From Thermaerobacter sp. FW80 (GTDB taxonomy: Bacteria > Bacillota > Sulfobacillia > Thermaerobacterales > Thermaerobacteraceae), in contig NZ_CP037895.1 of assembly GCF_004634385.1 (NCBI RefSeq), forward strand, positions 2,517,245-2,581,244: 64,000 bases of DNA, in the 5' to 3' direction. Both the position numbers and the translations under genes were made by a program. Shown here in pieces: positions 50,458 through 58,239 of the stretch. Each line of letters starts with the position of its first letter. The first letter of the stretch is position 1. The notes under the pieces were generated by a model. The model worked only from the letters and a program-made list of their open reading frames with translations, ran no database searches and was not told the origin of the DNA.

Positions 50458-50852
50458 CCCCGCCCCCGCTTTCCGTTTCTTCCGAGGAGGTTAGCAGCGC
50501 GACAGACAACCATAACCACATTTTTCGCAGCAGACTCGCCAGTACGGCTATGCAGTACCGGACGCAGCCATACCGTGTCAACGAGTCACACCAACGGTCA
50601 CACAGTCGGACGCTGCTACAGAATGGGGTAGTTGGGCACTACGGCGTCGCCCACAAGTAGCGAGCCGAGACGCGCGAACAGGCTTACCCGATTCACCCCC
50701 TTCCCTCGAATACCAGAACCCCGGCCGCTTCGCGGGTTCGGCCCTCCAAGGGTCGTCTCGACGGAGCCGCTTCGGATTCAAGATTTCGCAACTCTTTACA
50801 TTCGGCAGCCGTCGGGGGACGCCTCCCGCCGCAGCACTGAGGGCGGGGAGCC
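50458..50852. other. gene-free, less GC-rich stretch
   Basis: About 395 bases without a credible gene, clearly richer in A/T than the window average. No IS end, tRNA or terminator was recognised. It may be the edge of the scarred region that starts at about 48.2 kb. Confidence 0.4.
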
Positions 50853-51698
50853 CTATCGCCCGGGGCGAGGAGCCAGACGCGGCGGGCCGGTGGGGATCTG
50901 GCGCCCGGTGTGATCGATGTAGTAGGGCCCCTTGTGCAGGAGCTGCGAGACGGGGACGATCTCGTACCCCTCGGCCTGCAGCCGGCGCAAGATCTCCGGC
51001 AGGGCGGCGGGCGTCGACTCCGCGTTGTTGTGGAAGAGCACGATGGATCCGGGCCGCACCAGCCGCGTCACGCGGTGGACGATCTGCTGCGGCGTGACGT
51101 CCATCCAGTCGAGGGAGTCCACGTCCCACTGGACGGGGATGAGCCCCATGGCCTCGACCACGGTGATCACCCGGTCGTCGTAGGCGCCGAAGGGCGGACG
51201 GAACAGCCGGGCCTCGAAGCCCGTCGTCTCGCGCACGGCGCGCAGGTTGTCCTCCAGCTCGCGCCGGATCTCGGCGTCGGAGAGGGTGCGGAAGTCGGGA
51301 TGGGTCGCGGAGTGCAGCCCGATCTCGTGCCCCTCCCGGGCGATCATGCGGGTCTCCTCGGGGTACTTGCGGATCCACATGCTGACCAGGAAGAAGGTGG
51401 TCTTGACGTGGTGCCGGCGCAGGATCTCCAGCAGCTTCGGCGTCTTGTCGGCCCCCCAGGTGGCGTCGAAGGAGATGGCGATGCGCTTGCGGTCGGTCTC
51501 GACGCTGTAGATGGGCAGCTTCTTCTTGGCCGGCGCCCGCGGGTCGGTGACGGCGAAGCGCGGCACCAGCGGCGCGGGGCCCGCGGGGGAGACCATCTCG
51601 TCGGCGGGGGTGGGAGCCGCCACCCGAAGCGCCAGGATCAGGACGAACAGGCCGGTCAGGAGGCCGCCGGCGAACCAGCGGCGTTCATCCCGATACAC
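50853..51698 (-). CDS. polysaccharide deacetylase, PdaB/YlxY-like
   Basis: About 281 residues from a GTG with GGAGGGGG upstream. A signal-anchor helix spans 10-27; the NodB domain follows with SFDATWGADKT (the SFD motif with Trp, as in sporulation-type deacetylases), the zinc motif HSATHPDF, RPPFGAYDD and the closing LFHNN and YEIVPVSQLL. Enzymes of this group deacetylate peptidoglycan or related glycans outside the membrane, often in spore cortex or wall maintenance. The gene stands alone, divergent from the TetR gene. Confidence 0.9.
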   Translation of the reverse strand: MYRDERRWFAGGLLTGLFVLILALRVAAPTPADEMVSPAGPAPLVPRFAVTDPRAPAKKKLPIYSVETDRKRIAISFDATWGADKTPKLLEILRRHHVKTTFFLVSMWIRKYPEETRMIAREGHEIGLHSATHPDFRTLSDAEIRRELEDNLRAVRETTGFEARLFRPPFGAYDDRVITVVEAMGLIPVQWDVDSLDWMDVTPQQIVHRVTRLVRPGSIVLFHNNAESTPAALPEILRRLQAEGYEIVPVSQLLHKGPYYIDHTGRQIPTGPPRLAPRPGR

Positions 51699-51789
51699 GG
51701 CGGTTCCCCCTCCGGGGCCTTCGCTCCCGGGGCGGTCGCGGCACCCCGGGAGGCGTCCCTTCATGCCTATGTGCCGCCACGCCGGGCCA

Positions 51790-51798
51790 TGCTAGAAT
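51790..51798 (+). promoter_or_regulatory. candidate extended -10 promoter of the TetR gene
   Basis: The sequence TGCTAGAAT (51790-51798) matches an extended -10 element about 140 bases before the TetR start, between the two divergent genes. No -35 match is evident. Confidence 0.35.
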
Positions 51799-51940
51799 GA
51801 ACGCGTTGCGGCCCAACCGCCTCCGCGCCGATCGCGTCGGGGTCGTCGCCGGTGCCGCGGGCGGGACCGGCGCGGATGGCGCCACCGCAGCCGTGCGACG
51901 GAATGGGCGGGAGCAGGACGGCTGGCCGGGGAGCGAGGCG

Positions 51941-52570
51941 ATGGGGAGGCAACCGCCGCTGGCGGGGCGCGACGACCCCCGCCTGCAGGAACGCTACGAG
52001 CAGCTGCTGACGGCGGCCGCGGAGGAGTTCGCCACCCGCGGCTACCACCAGACCACCGTCAAGGACATCGTCGAGCGAGCCGGGGTCGCCACGGGCACCT
52101 TCTACCTGTACTTCGCCAACAAGGAGCAGTCGTGCGCCGCCCTGATCGAGCGGCTCTACGGCCGCGTCCTGGCGGAGGTGGTGGCGGCCCGGGCGGGCAA
52201 GCGCACCAAGCTGGACAAGCTGGCGGCCTCGATCCGCGCCGCCCTGCAGGTGTTCGGCGCCCACCGCAACCTGGCCCACATCGCGCTGGTCCGGGCGCCG
52301 GGGGCGCACCCCCTCTTCGACGAGCTGCTGGCCCGCATCCATCGGGAGCTGTGGGACCTGGTGGCCGAGGACATCGCCGAGGCCATCGCCGAGGGGCTGC
52401 TGCCCCCCCAGCGGGCGGACCTGAGCGCCCGCGCGCTGATCGGGGCGCTGTACGAGGTGGTGATCAGCTGGCTGCAGGCGGAGGTCCCGGCCCGGCTCGA
52501 GGAGGCCGTCGAACCCCTGGTCGCCTTCTGCCTGCGCGGCCTGGGGGCGGCCTGGCCGCCGCCGCGCTGA
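51941..52570 (+). CDS. TetR/AcrR-family regulator
   Basis: About 209 residues. The N-terminal HTH is typical: RYEQLLTAAAEEFATRGYHQ, TTVKDIVERAGVATGTFYLY and FANKEQ (about 14-65). The helical C-terminal ligand domain has no recognisable specificity. GGGGAGCGAGGCG precedes the chosen ATG; an in-frame start at 51797 would add a Gly-rich leader. It faces the deacetylase gene, but the target is not known. Confidence 0.9.
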   Translation: MGRQPPLAGRDDPRLQERYEQLLTAAAEEFATRGYHQTTVKDIVERAGVATGTFYLYFANKEQSCAALIERLYGRVLAEVVAARAGKRTKLDKLAASIRAALQVFGAHRNLAHIALVRAPGAHPLFDELLARIHRELWDLVAEDIAEAIAEGLLPPQRADLSARALIGALYEVVISWLQAEVPARLEEAVEPLVAFCLRGLGAAWPPPR

Positions 52571-52573
52571 CCG

Positions 52574-52710
52574 CCGGGTCGGCACCCCGCGAGCCGCCGG
52601 GCCCGCGCCCTGCGAGACGCCGGGTCGGCACCCGCAAGCCGCCAGGCCCGCGCCCTGGGAGGCGCAGGGTCGGGGCCCGTAAGCCGGCGGGCCCGCGGCC
52701 GTGCGAGCCG
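52574..52710. repeat. three imperfect 45-46 bp tandem repeats
   Basis: Units start at about 52574, 52620 and 52665 and share the pattern GGGTCGG-x3-CCCG-x-AAGCCG-CC-x-GGCCCGCG and GAG-x-CG. They lie directly after the TetR stop codon and run into the hairpin at 52707. Confidence 0.65.
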
Positions 52711-52737
52711 GTGCCGGCGCCCCGCGCCGGCACCGGC
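52707..52737. terminator. 14-bp perfect hairpin
   Basis: 52707-52720 pairs perfectly with 52724-52737 across a 3-base CCC loop. It follows the TetR gene and lies between it and the convergent small membrane protein gene. No T-tract; a U-less terminator is inferred. Confidence 0.5.
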
Positions 52738-52906
52738 CTTCGGGTCAAGGCCTCACGGTCGTCCGGGAGCGGGTCCATCGCCCCCTGGCCGCTCTGCGGA
52801 TCGACGCGGCGCCGGCGGGCGGTGGAGCGGGGCCGCCCGGCGCCCCGACCCTCGCCGGGGCGGCCCCTTGACGGGCACCGCCGCGGCGTCCCGCAGCGAC
52901 GGACGC

Positions 52907-53146
52907 CTACCCGGAGCGGGCGACGCCCCACGGCACGATCCCCAGCAGCAGCAACGCGGCGATGATCGCCGCCACCCCCACGTAGGCCCATCCCACCCCG
53001 CGGGCCAGGCGGCGGCAGCCCGGGTCCAGCGCCGGGGACCGGGCCTCCACCTCCAGGAGGAACAGGCCGCAGACCAGGAAGATGGCGGCCGTCACCGGCT
53101 CGGCGACCTCCGCCACCAGCGCCACCGTCGCCATCCACGGCGTCAC
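52907..53146 (-). CDS. small two-helix membrane protein
   Basis: About 79 residues from a GTG after AGGAAGGGG. Two hydrophobic helices (about 6-30 and 47-70) flank a short charged loop. It lies 164 bases downstream of gerC on the same strand and could be an accessory gene of the germination operon, as small membrane proteins (GerD/GerX-like) sometimes are; the sequence itself is not recognisable. Confidence 0.55.
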   Translation of the reverse strand: MTPWMATVALVAEVAEPVTAAIFLVCGLFLLEVEARSPALDPGCRRLARGVGWAYVGVAAIIAALLLLGIVPWGVARSG

Positions 53147-53310
53147 GGGTCCACCCCTTCCTGCCGACCCGGGGCGCTGCGGCCAGCATCCCGGCCGGAA
53201 GCGCCCCGGGCGTCACCCGATCCGGGGCTCGGCGCCCGGTCCGGGGTTGGGTCCGCGGGGCGCTGGTCCCGCTCGTCCCCGCGGGCCGACGGCCATCCTC
53301 GGCGGCCGGC

Positions 53311-54591
53311 CTACCGGATGGTCAGCCCCGTCCGCCGGACCCGGACCACCACCTCGACCCGGAGCGGGAGCGCCTCCGCGGCCTGCCGGAGCACGGGCTC
53401 CGGGCGTCGCCACAGGGACGGCTCGGCCACCCGCAGCGCGCGCCCGACGCCGAGGGGGTCGGCGCGCAGGCGGCGCGCCTGCCGGACCACCGCGTCGACC
53501 CGCCTGCCTAGGTCCCGCTGGGTCCGGGTCTGGATGCGGTGCATGGTGGCCGGGTCGCTGAGATCGACCCCGCCGGCCCGGTGCTCGGCCACCCGACCCT
53601 CGACGAGGAGTCGCAACGTCGCCTGCCGGGCCCCTGCCGGCCCGGCGATGCGCAGACGCGAGTCCACGTGGAAGATGTCCAGGATCAGGCCGCCGGCCAC
53701 CGCCTCGCGGATGGGTACGAACAGCGTCGTGCGCCGCGGGCTGCCCATGGCCCACATCAGGTACCACGCGTCGGGCGGCCGCAGCACGGCCCGCATCCGG
53801 TCGTCCTGGAACACGCCGAGGCCCTGCAACGCGATGCCGGCCTCCGTGCCGCGCCCGCGCCCCAGCACGGACACCACGGGATCGATCCCCGGCTCGGAGA
53901 CGTCGGTGAGGAACCGGGAGAGGTCGACGTTGGGGGCGCGGCCGGTGCGAACCAGGTCGTCGATCATCTGGCTGAGGTAGAAGGCGGCCGTGCTGTCCTG
54001 GGCCATGGTCATCGTGAGGACGTCGTGGGCCCGCCCCTCCACCACCGCCAGCGGGATCAGCCGGCGGATCTCCGGGTTCTGCACCAACATCTCCAGGTGC
54101 TGGAGCACACCCTGACGGGCCAGGTCCTCCCCCACCAGCACCACCCGCACGTGACCCAGGAAGATGTCGAAGCGGGCCCCGTCGCGCATGGCGGCCAGGG
54201 CCTCGTGGACGGTGTCGCCGGTGCCGGTCAGCACCACCTTGGTCTCCCCCGCCGCCCGCCCGCGCTGACCGGGTTGGTTGCCGCTGATCCCGGGGCGGGC
54301 GGCGGTGCCGCCGGGCACGGTCACCTCGAGGCTGAGCAGGATGCGGCCGCCCGGCGCCCGATCGAGCCCGACGCCGAGCACGATGGCCCGATCCTCGACA
54401 TCCCGCGCGTCCCAGCAGCCCCCCACCAGCAGGGCAACGGCGACGAGCAACGCGGCGGCCAGCCGACCGACGATCCTCCCCCCGCCAGGCCCGCCCGGAC
54501 CCGGCGCGGTCCGCCGGGCCGCCACCGGTACCGCTTGGCGGGGCGGCGCGTCGGCCCGCCCCCGGGGCCGTCGCCGGGCCACGGCCTTCAC
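53311..54591 (-). CDS. spore germination lipoprotein, Ger(x)C family
   Basis: About 426 residues. C-subunit of a GerA-type germinant receptor, tethered outside the inner spore membrane: a signal helix with lipobox LVGGC (about 55-59), then WDARDVEDRAIVLGVGLD, the hallmark start of GerAC proteins, and the C-terminal domain with RIQTRTQRDLGRRVD. The N-terminal 40 residues before the signal helix are Arg/Pro-rich, longer than usual, so a later start is possible. The GTG overlaps the gerB stop (GTGA). Confidence 0.88.
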   Translation of the reverse strand: MKAVARRRPRGRADAPPRQAVPVAARRTAPGPGGPGGGRIVGRLAAALLVAVALLVGGCWDARDVEDRAIVLGVGLDRAPGGRILLSLEVTVPGGTAARPGISGNQPGQRGRAAGETKVVLTGTGDTVHEALAAMRDGARFDIFLGHVRVVLVGEDLARQGVLQHLEMLVQNPEIRRLIPLAVVEGRAHDVLTMTMAQDSTAAFYLSQMIDDLVRTGRAPNVDLSRFLTDVSEPGIDPVVSVLGRGRGTEAGIALQGLGVFQDDRMRAVLRPPDAWYLMWAMGSPRRTTLFVPIREAVAGGLILDIFHVDSRLRIAGPAGARQATLRLLVEGRVAEHRAGGVDLSDPATMHRIQTRTQRDLGRRVDAVVRQARRLRADPLGVGRALRVAEPSLWRRPEPVLRQAAEALPLRVEVVVRVRRTGLTIR

Positions 54592-55760
54592 ACCCCGCGG
54601 CCGCCGGGACCCGGCCGGACGGGGGCGGCGCCGCGGAGGTGCGGGACGGCGGGCCGGGTTCGTGGTGCCGGCGCGGATCGGTGGCGCCACCCGCGCACGG
54701 CGGCCACCGCCCACAACACCAGGGGCGCGGCGATCTCCAGGACCAGGCTGGCCCAACCGAGGACCATCAGCACCTGGGCCACGGCGGCGAAGTTGGGCGG
54801 CAGCAGCGCCACCACGTAGAGGACGGGCAGGGCCATGGGCGCCAGCGCGCGGTGCTCCTCGAGCCCCAGGAGTGCCTGGAGCGCCTTGGCCGCGGCGAAC
54901 AGGCCGGGCCCGACGGTGGTGAAAACCGCCGTCACCCAGACCGCCAGGAACGCCGACTCGAGGCGCTCCAGCACCCGCCCCGGGATCTGGGTGACCTTCA
55001 CCAGTTCGATGGTCGGCCAGGTGATCCGCTGGACCTCCACGGTGCCGAAGGTGGCCACCGCGGAGAAGACCACCATGCTGTAGATCAGCCCCACCGTACC
55101 CGCCGCCAGCCAGGGCAGGCGGCGGCGCGGCCGGTCTTCCAGCTCCGGCAGGAGGAACAGGTAGATGCCGTACCCCGAGTAGGCGAAGAGCGAGGCGGCC
55201 ACGCCCTCCAGCACGGGTCCCAATCCCAGCCCCAGCTGGGGGCGGACGTAGATCACGTTGGCGCGCCCCATCGTGGCCAGGGCCAGCACCACCAGGGTCA
55301 CCAGGAGCACGGGGAAGGTCAGCTCGATGGCCCGCATGATGGTGACGGTGCGGTGATGGACCAGGTACACCGCGGCCAGCAGCATGGGCAGCAGGATGGC
55401 CTCCACCGGGGTGTTGCGCAGCACGTTGGCGTTGACCACCTCGGCGAAGGCCCGGGCGATCACCGCCGCGAACGCGAGGTAGAAGACGAAGTAGCCGCCC
55501 AGCAGCAGGCGCGTCGCGCCGCGCCCGATGAGCCCCTCGAGGCCACGCTCCAGGCGCTGCCGCCGCATCCACGGCACCAGGGCGTTGAGGGCGGCCAGCG
55601 CCACGGCCACGGGCACGGCGCCCAGCAGCGTGGCGAGGACGCTGTTGGGACCCGCCTTGGCGGCCACCTCGCGAGGGAGCGTCAGGATGCCGACGCCGAT
55701 GACGATGTTGACCACCACCGTCAAGGCGCCGCGTACGGTGACGGCCTGATCCGTGCGCAT
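54588..55760 (-). CDS. spore germination protein, GerAB type
   Basis: About 390 residues and ten predicted membrane helices of the APC-like GerAB family: the first helix VVVNIVIGVGILTLPREVA carries the typical G-x-G-I-LxLP motif of amino-acid-binding transporters. It is the membrane subunit that recognises the germinant together with the A subunit. It lies 108 bases after the A-subunit stop and overlaps the C-subunit start. The C-terminal 35 residues are Arg/Pro/Gly-rich. Confidence 0.9.
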   Translation of the reverse strand: MRTDQAVTVRGALTVVVNIVIGVGILTLPREVAAKAGPNSVLATLLGAVPVAVALAALNALVPWMRRQRLERGLEGLIGRGATRLLLGGYFVFYLAFAAVIARAFAEVVNANVLRNTPVEAILLPMLLAAVYLVHHRTVTIMRAIELTFPVLLVTLVVLALATMGRANVIYVRPQLGLGLGPVLEGVAASLFAYSGYGIYLFLLPELEDRPRRRLPWLAAGTVGLIYSMVVFSAVATFGTVEVQRITWPTIELVKVTQIPGRVLERLESAFLAVWVTAVFTTVGPGLFAAAKALQALLGLEEHRALAPMALPVLYVVALLPPNFAAVAQVLMVLGWASLVLEIAAPLVLWAVAAVRGWRHRSAPAPRTRPAVPHLRGAAPVRPGPGGRGV

Positions 55761-55868
55761 CGCCGCCTCCCCTCGTCCGCCGCCGGCCCGCCGGGGTGCC
55801 GTGCGCCCTTCGGCCGGGCCACCTCCGGCCGCCTCCGCCCCGGACGAACCGGCCCCCGGCCGGACCCG

Positions 55869-57455
55869 TTACGGCCGCGTCGCCCCCTCGCCGCGCTGGA
55901 CCGCGGGCAGGGGCGCCCGGATCAGCGTGTCCCGCAGCTCCCGCAGCGACCGCGGCGGGGTGTACGGATACAGATAGGGGATGCCGAAGGATTCCAGATC
56001 CGCCAGGTGGACCACGATCAGGAGCAGCCCGATGACCACGCCGTAGAGCCCGAACACCGAGGCCGCCAGCATCAGCGGGTACCGCAGGATGCGCAGGGCG
56101 ATGGCGGCGCTGTAGGTGGGCGCGGCGAAGGAGCCGATGGTGGTGACGGCGACGACGATGACCATGGCCGGGCTGACGAGACCGGCGGAGACGGTCATCT
56201 CGCCGATGATCAGGCCGCCGACGATGCTGATGGCGGGCCCGATGGGGCCGGGCAACCGGATGCTCGCCTCGCGCAGGATCTCCACCGCCGTCTCCAGGAG
56301 CAGCGCCTCGCCGATGGCGGGGAAGGGCACGCCGCCCCGCATGGCGGCCAGCAGCACCGCCAGGGGCGTGGGGATCATCTCGGGGTGGAAGGACACGAAG
56401 GCGATGTACAGCGCCGGCATCAGCAGCGCCAGGGCCATGGCCAGCAGGCGGATCAGGCGGATCAGGGTGGAGATCAGCCAGCGCTGGTAGTAGTCCTCCG
56501 GCGACTGGTACAGCTGGTTGAACAGCGCGGGACCGACCAGGGCGAAGGGGCTGCCGTCGACGAAGAGGGCGAAGCGGCCCGCCAGGAGGTTGGCCACCAC
56601 CCGATCCGGACGCTCCGTCTCCATGAGCTGGGGGAACGGGGAGTGGGGGCGGTCTTCCAGCCACTGCTCGAGCTGGCCGGTGTCCAGCAACGAGTCGCTG
56701 CGCACCCGGGCCAGCCGGCGTTCCACCTCGGCGATCAGCGGCACCGGGGCGATGCCCTCCAAATAGAGCAAGCTCACCCGGGTTCGCGCCACGTCCCCGA
56801 GGCGGTAGACGCGCACCACCAGCTTGGGCGTGACCAGCCGCTGCCGCACCAGGCCGACGTTGACTTCCGTGTTCTCGACGAACCCGTCCCGCGGTCCGCG
56901 GACCAACCGCTCGGCGGCCGGCTCCTCCACGGCCCGCTGGCGGAACAGCCGCACCTCGAAGACCCACACCTGGGCGAAGCCCTCCAGGCAGAGCACGGCG
57001 TGCCCCGTCAGGAGGCGGGTCACCGTCTCGTCGAGCCCGGGCAGGGCCTCGGCCTCGTCGCTGAAGCGCCACCAGGTGGGGTCGGGCGCCACCTTGCGCG
57101 GCCCCTGGCGCAGGTACTGGTCCAGGTCTTCCACCAGGCCCTTGAGCCGCTGGGTGTCCACCAGGGGCTCCAGGAAGAGCAGCGCGGCCACCTGCCGCCC
57201 CCGCCGCCGGAAGAACCGCACGTTCAGGTCTGCCGTGTGGTAGAGGGCCGCCCGCAGCCGCTCCACGTCCACGGCCACCGAACCGGTGAAGCCCCCGGTC
57301 ATGCCGGCCCGGGCGGACGATCGCAGCTCCTGGACCAGGTCCCCGAGCCGCTCCGCCAGGGCGGCCGAGAGCCGCTCCAGCTGCTGGACCTGCTGGGCCA
57401 CCTGGGCCCGCCGACGCCCATCGGTCACGGGACACCGCCACCCCCGGCTCGCCAT
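55869..57455 (-). CDS. spore germination protein, GerAA type
   Basis: About 528 residues, normal for GerAA. The cytosolic N-terminal domain spans about 30-280 and contains FVENTEVNVGLVRQRL near 175; membrane helices follow at about 290-480 with the conserved FVSFHPEMIPTPL loop, PFPAIGEALLLETAVEILREA and PAISIVGGLIIGE. Several starts are possible (ATG at 57461 or 57455, GTG at 57428), none with a strong Shine-Dalgarno. It is the first gene of the gerA-gerB-gerC operon. Confidence 0.92.
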   Translation of the reverse strand: MASRGWRCPVTDGRRRAQVAQQVQQLERLSAALAERLGDLVQELRSSARAGMTGGFTGSVAVDVERLRAALYHTADLNVRFFRRRGRQVAALLFLEPLVDTQRLKGLVEDLDQYLRQGPRKVAPDPTWWRFSDEAEALPGLDETVTRLLTGHAVLCLEGFAQVWVFEVRLFRQRAVEEPAAERLVRGPRDGFVENTEVNVGLVRQRLVTPKLVVRVYRLGDVARTRVSLLYLEGIAPVPLIAEVERRLARVRSDSLLDTGQLEQWLEDRPHSPFPQLMETERPDRVVANLLAGRFALFVDGSPFALVGPALFNQLYQSPEDYYQRWLISTLIRLIRLLAMALALLMPALYIAFVSFHPEMIPTPLAVLLAAMRGGVPFPAIGEALLLETAVEILREASIRLPGPIGPAISIVGGLIIGEMTVSAGLVSPAMVIVVAVTTIGSFAAPTYSAAIALRILRYPLMLAASVFGLYGVVIGLLLIVVHLADLESFGIPYLYPYTPPRSLRELRDTLIRAPLPAVQRGEGATRP

Positions 57456-57762
57456 CAGCATGCGCCGGGGGCAGCGGCCCCATTCCGGCCCAGCCCGCCA
57501 GGGAGCGACGCTCGGGGTTGCCGGGGTCCGACGCCTCCGCCCTGAGGCCGCAGCCGGTCCGCGCTTCGCCGGTCCGCGCCATCGCGCGTCCCCGGCACCG
57601 CGGCGGGACGGGGGATCGGGTCCGGATCGGGTGCCAACCTCCCAGGTGGACCGCATCACCCCCGGCCGTCCACGGGTGCCCGGTCCGGGACGGCTCGCGC
57701 CCGGCCCGGAACCCCGGGCGCCCGGCCGGCCACGAGCAGGGCACGGCACGCCAGGCCAGGCC
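57456..57762. other. gene-free stretch upstream of the gerA operon
   Basis: About 305 bases between ribH and the germination operon. A forespore-type (sigma-G) promoter would be expected here, but no convincing match was seen in this very GC-rich sequence. Confidence 0.4.
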
Positions 57763-58239
57763 TCATGCGGGCCCCTCGGGCAGCTCGCGGAACAGGTTGG
57801 CCATCTCCAGGGCGGCCAGCGCCGCCTCGGCCCCCCGGTCGCCCGCCCGCAACCCCGTGCGGTCGAGGGCCTGCTCCAGGGTCTCGCAGGTGAGCACCCC
57901 GAAGATCACCGGCACGCCGGTGGCGAGGCCCGCCTGCATCAACCCCTGGGCCGCGGCACCGGCCACGTATTCGAAGTGGGCCGTCTCCCCCTTGAGCACC
58001 GCCCCCAGGGCGACGATCGCGTGGTAGCGCCGGGTCGCCGCCAGGCGGCGGGCCGTCACCGGCAGCTCGAAGGAGCCGGGCACCCAGACCACGTCCACGG
58101 CCTCGGCCGGCACGCCGTGGCGGCGCAGCGCCTCCTGGGCGCCCGTCAGAAGGGCCTCCGTGATGGGGCGGTGGTATCGCGCCACCACCAGGGCCAGCCG
58201 GAGCCCATCCGGCCTCAGCCTTCCCTCGTAGACCGCCAT
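57763..58239 (-). CDS. ribH: 6,7-dimethyl-8-ribityllumazine synthase
   Basis: About 158 residues, the usual size. It condenses 5-amino-6-ribitylaminouracil with 3,4-dihydroxy-2-butanone 4-phosphate. Motifs: VVARYHRPITEAL (about 18), WVPGSFELPVTARRL (about 51), ALGAVLKGETAHFEYVAG (about 80) and GVPVIFGVLTCETLEQA (about 112). Its start lies inside the end of the upstream fused gene (25-base overlap) with GGAGGGGAGG before the ATG, so it is the last gene of the riboflavin operon. Confidence 0.97.
   Translation of the reverse strand: MAVYEGRLRPDGLRLALVVARYHRPITEALLTGAQEALRRHGVPAEAVDVVWVPGSFELPVTARRLAATRRYHAIVALGAVLKGETAHFEYVAGAAAQGLMQAGLATGVPVIFGVLTCETLEQALDRTGLRAGDRGAEAALAALEMANLFRELPEGPA

Noticed and set aside
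52571-52710. CRISPR array
   Set aside because: The units are imperfect contiguous tandem repeats without unique spacers, and no cas genes are near.
53311-57744. A 1477-residue frame through the germination operon
   Set aside because: High GC leaves frames open; only the C-terminal 426 residues form the Ger(x)C lipoprotein, the rest is out of frame with gerA and gerB.
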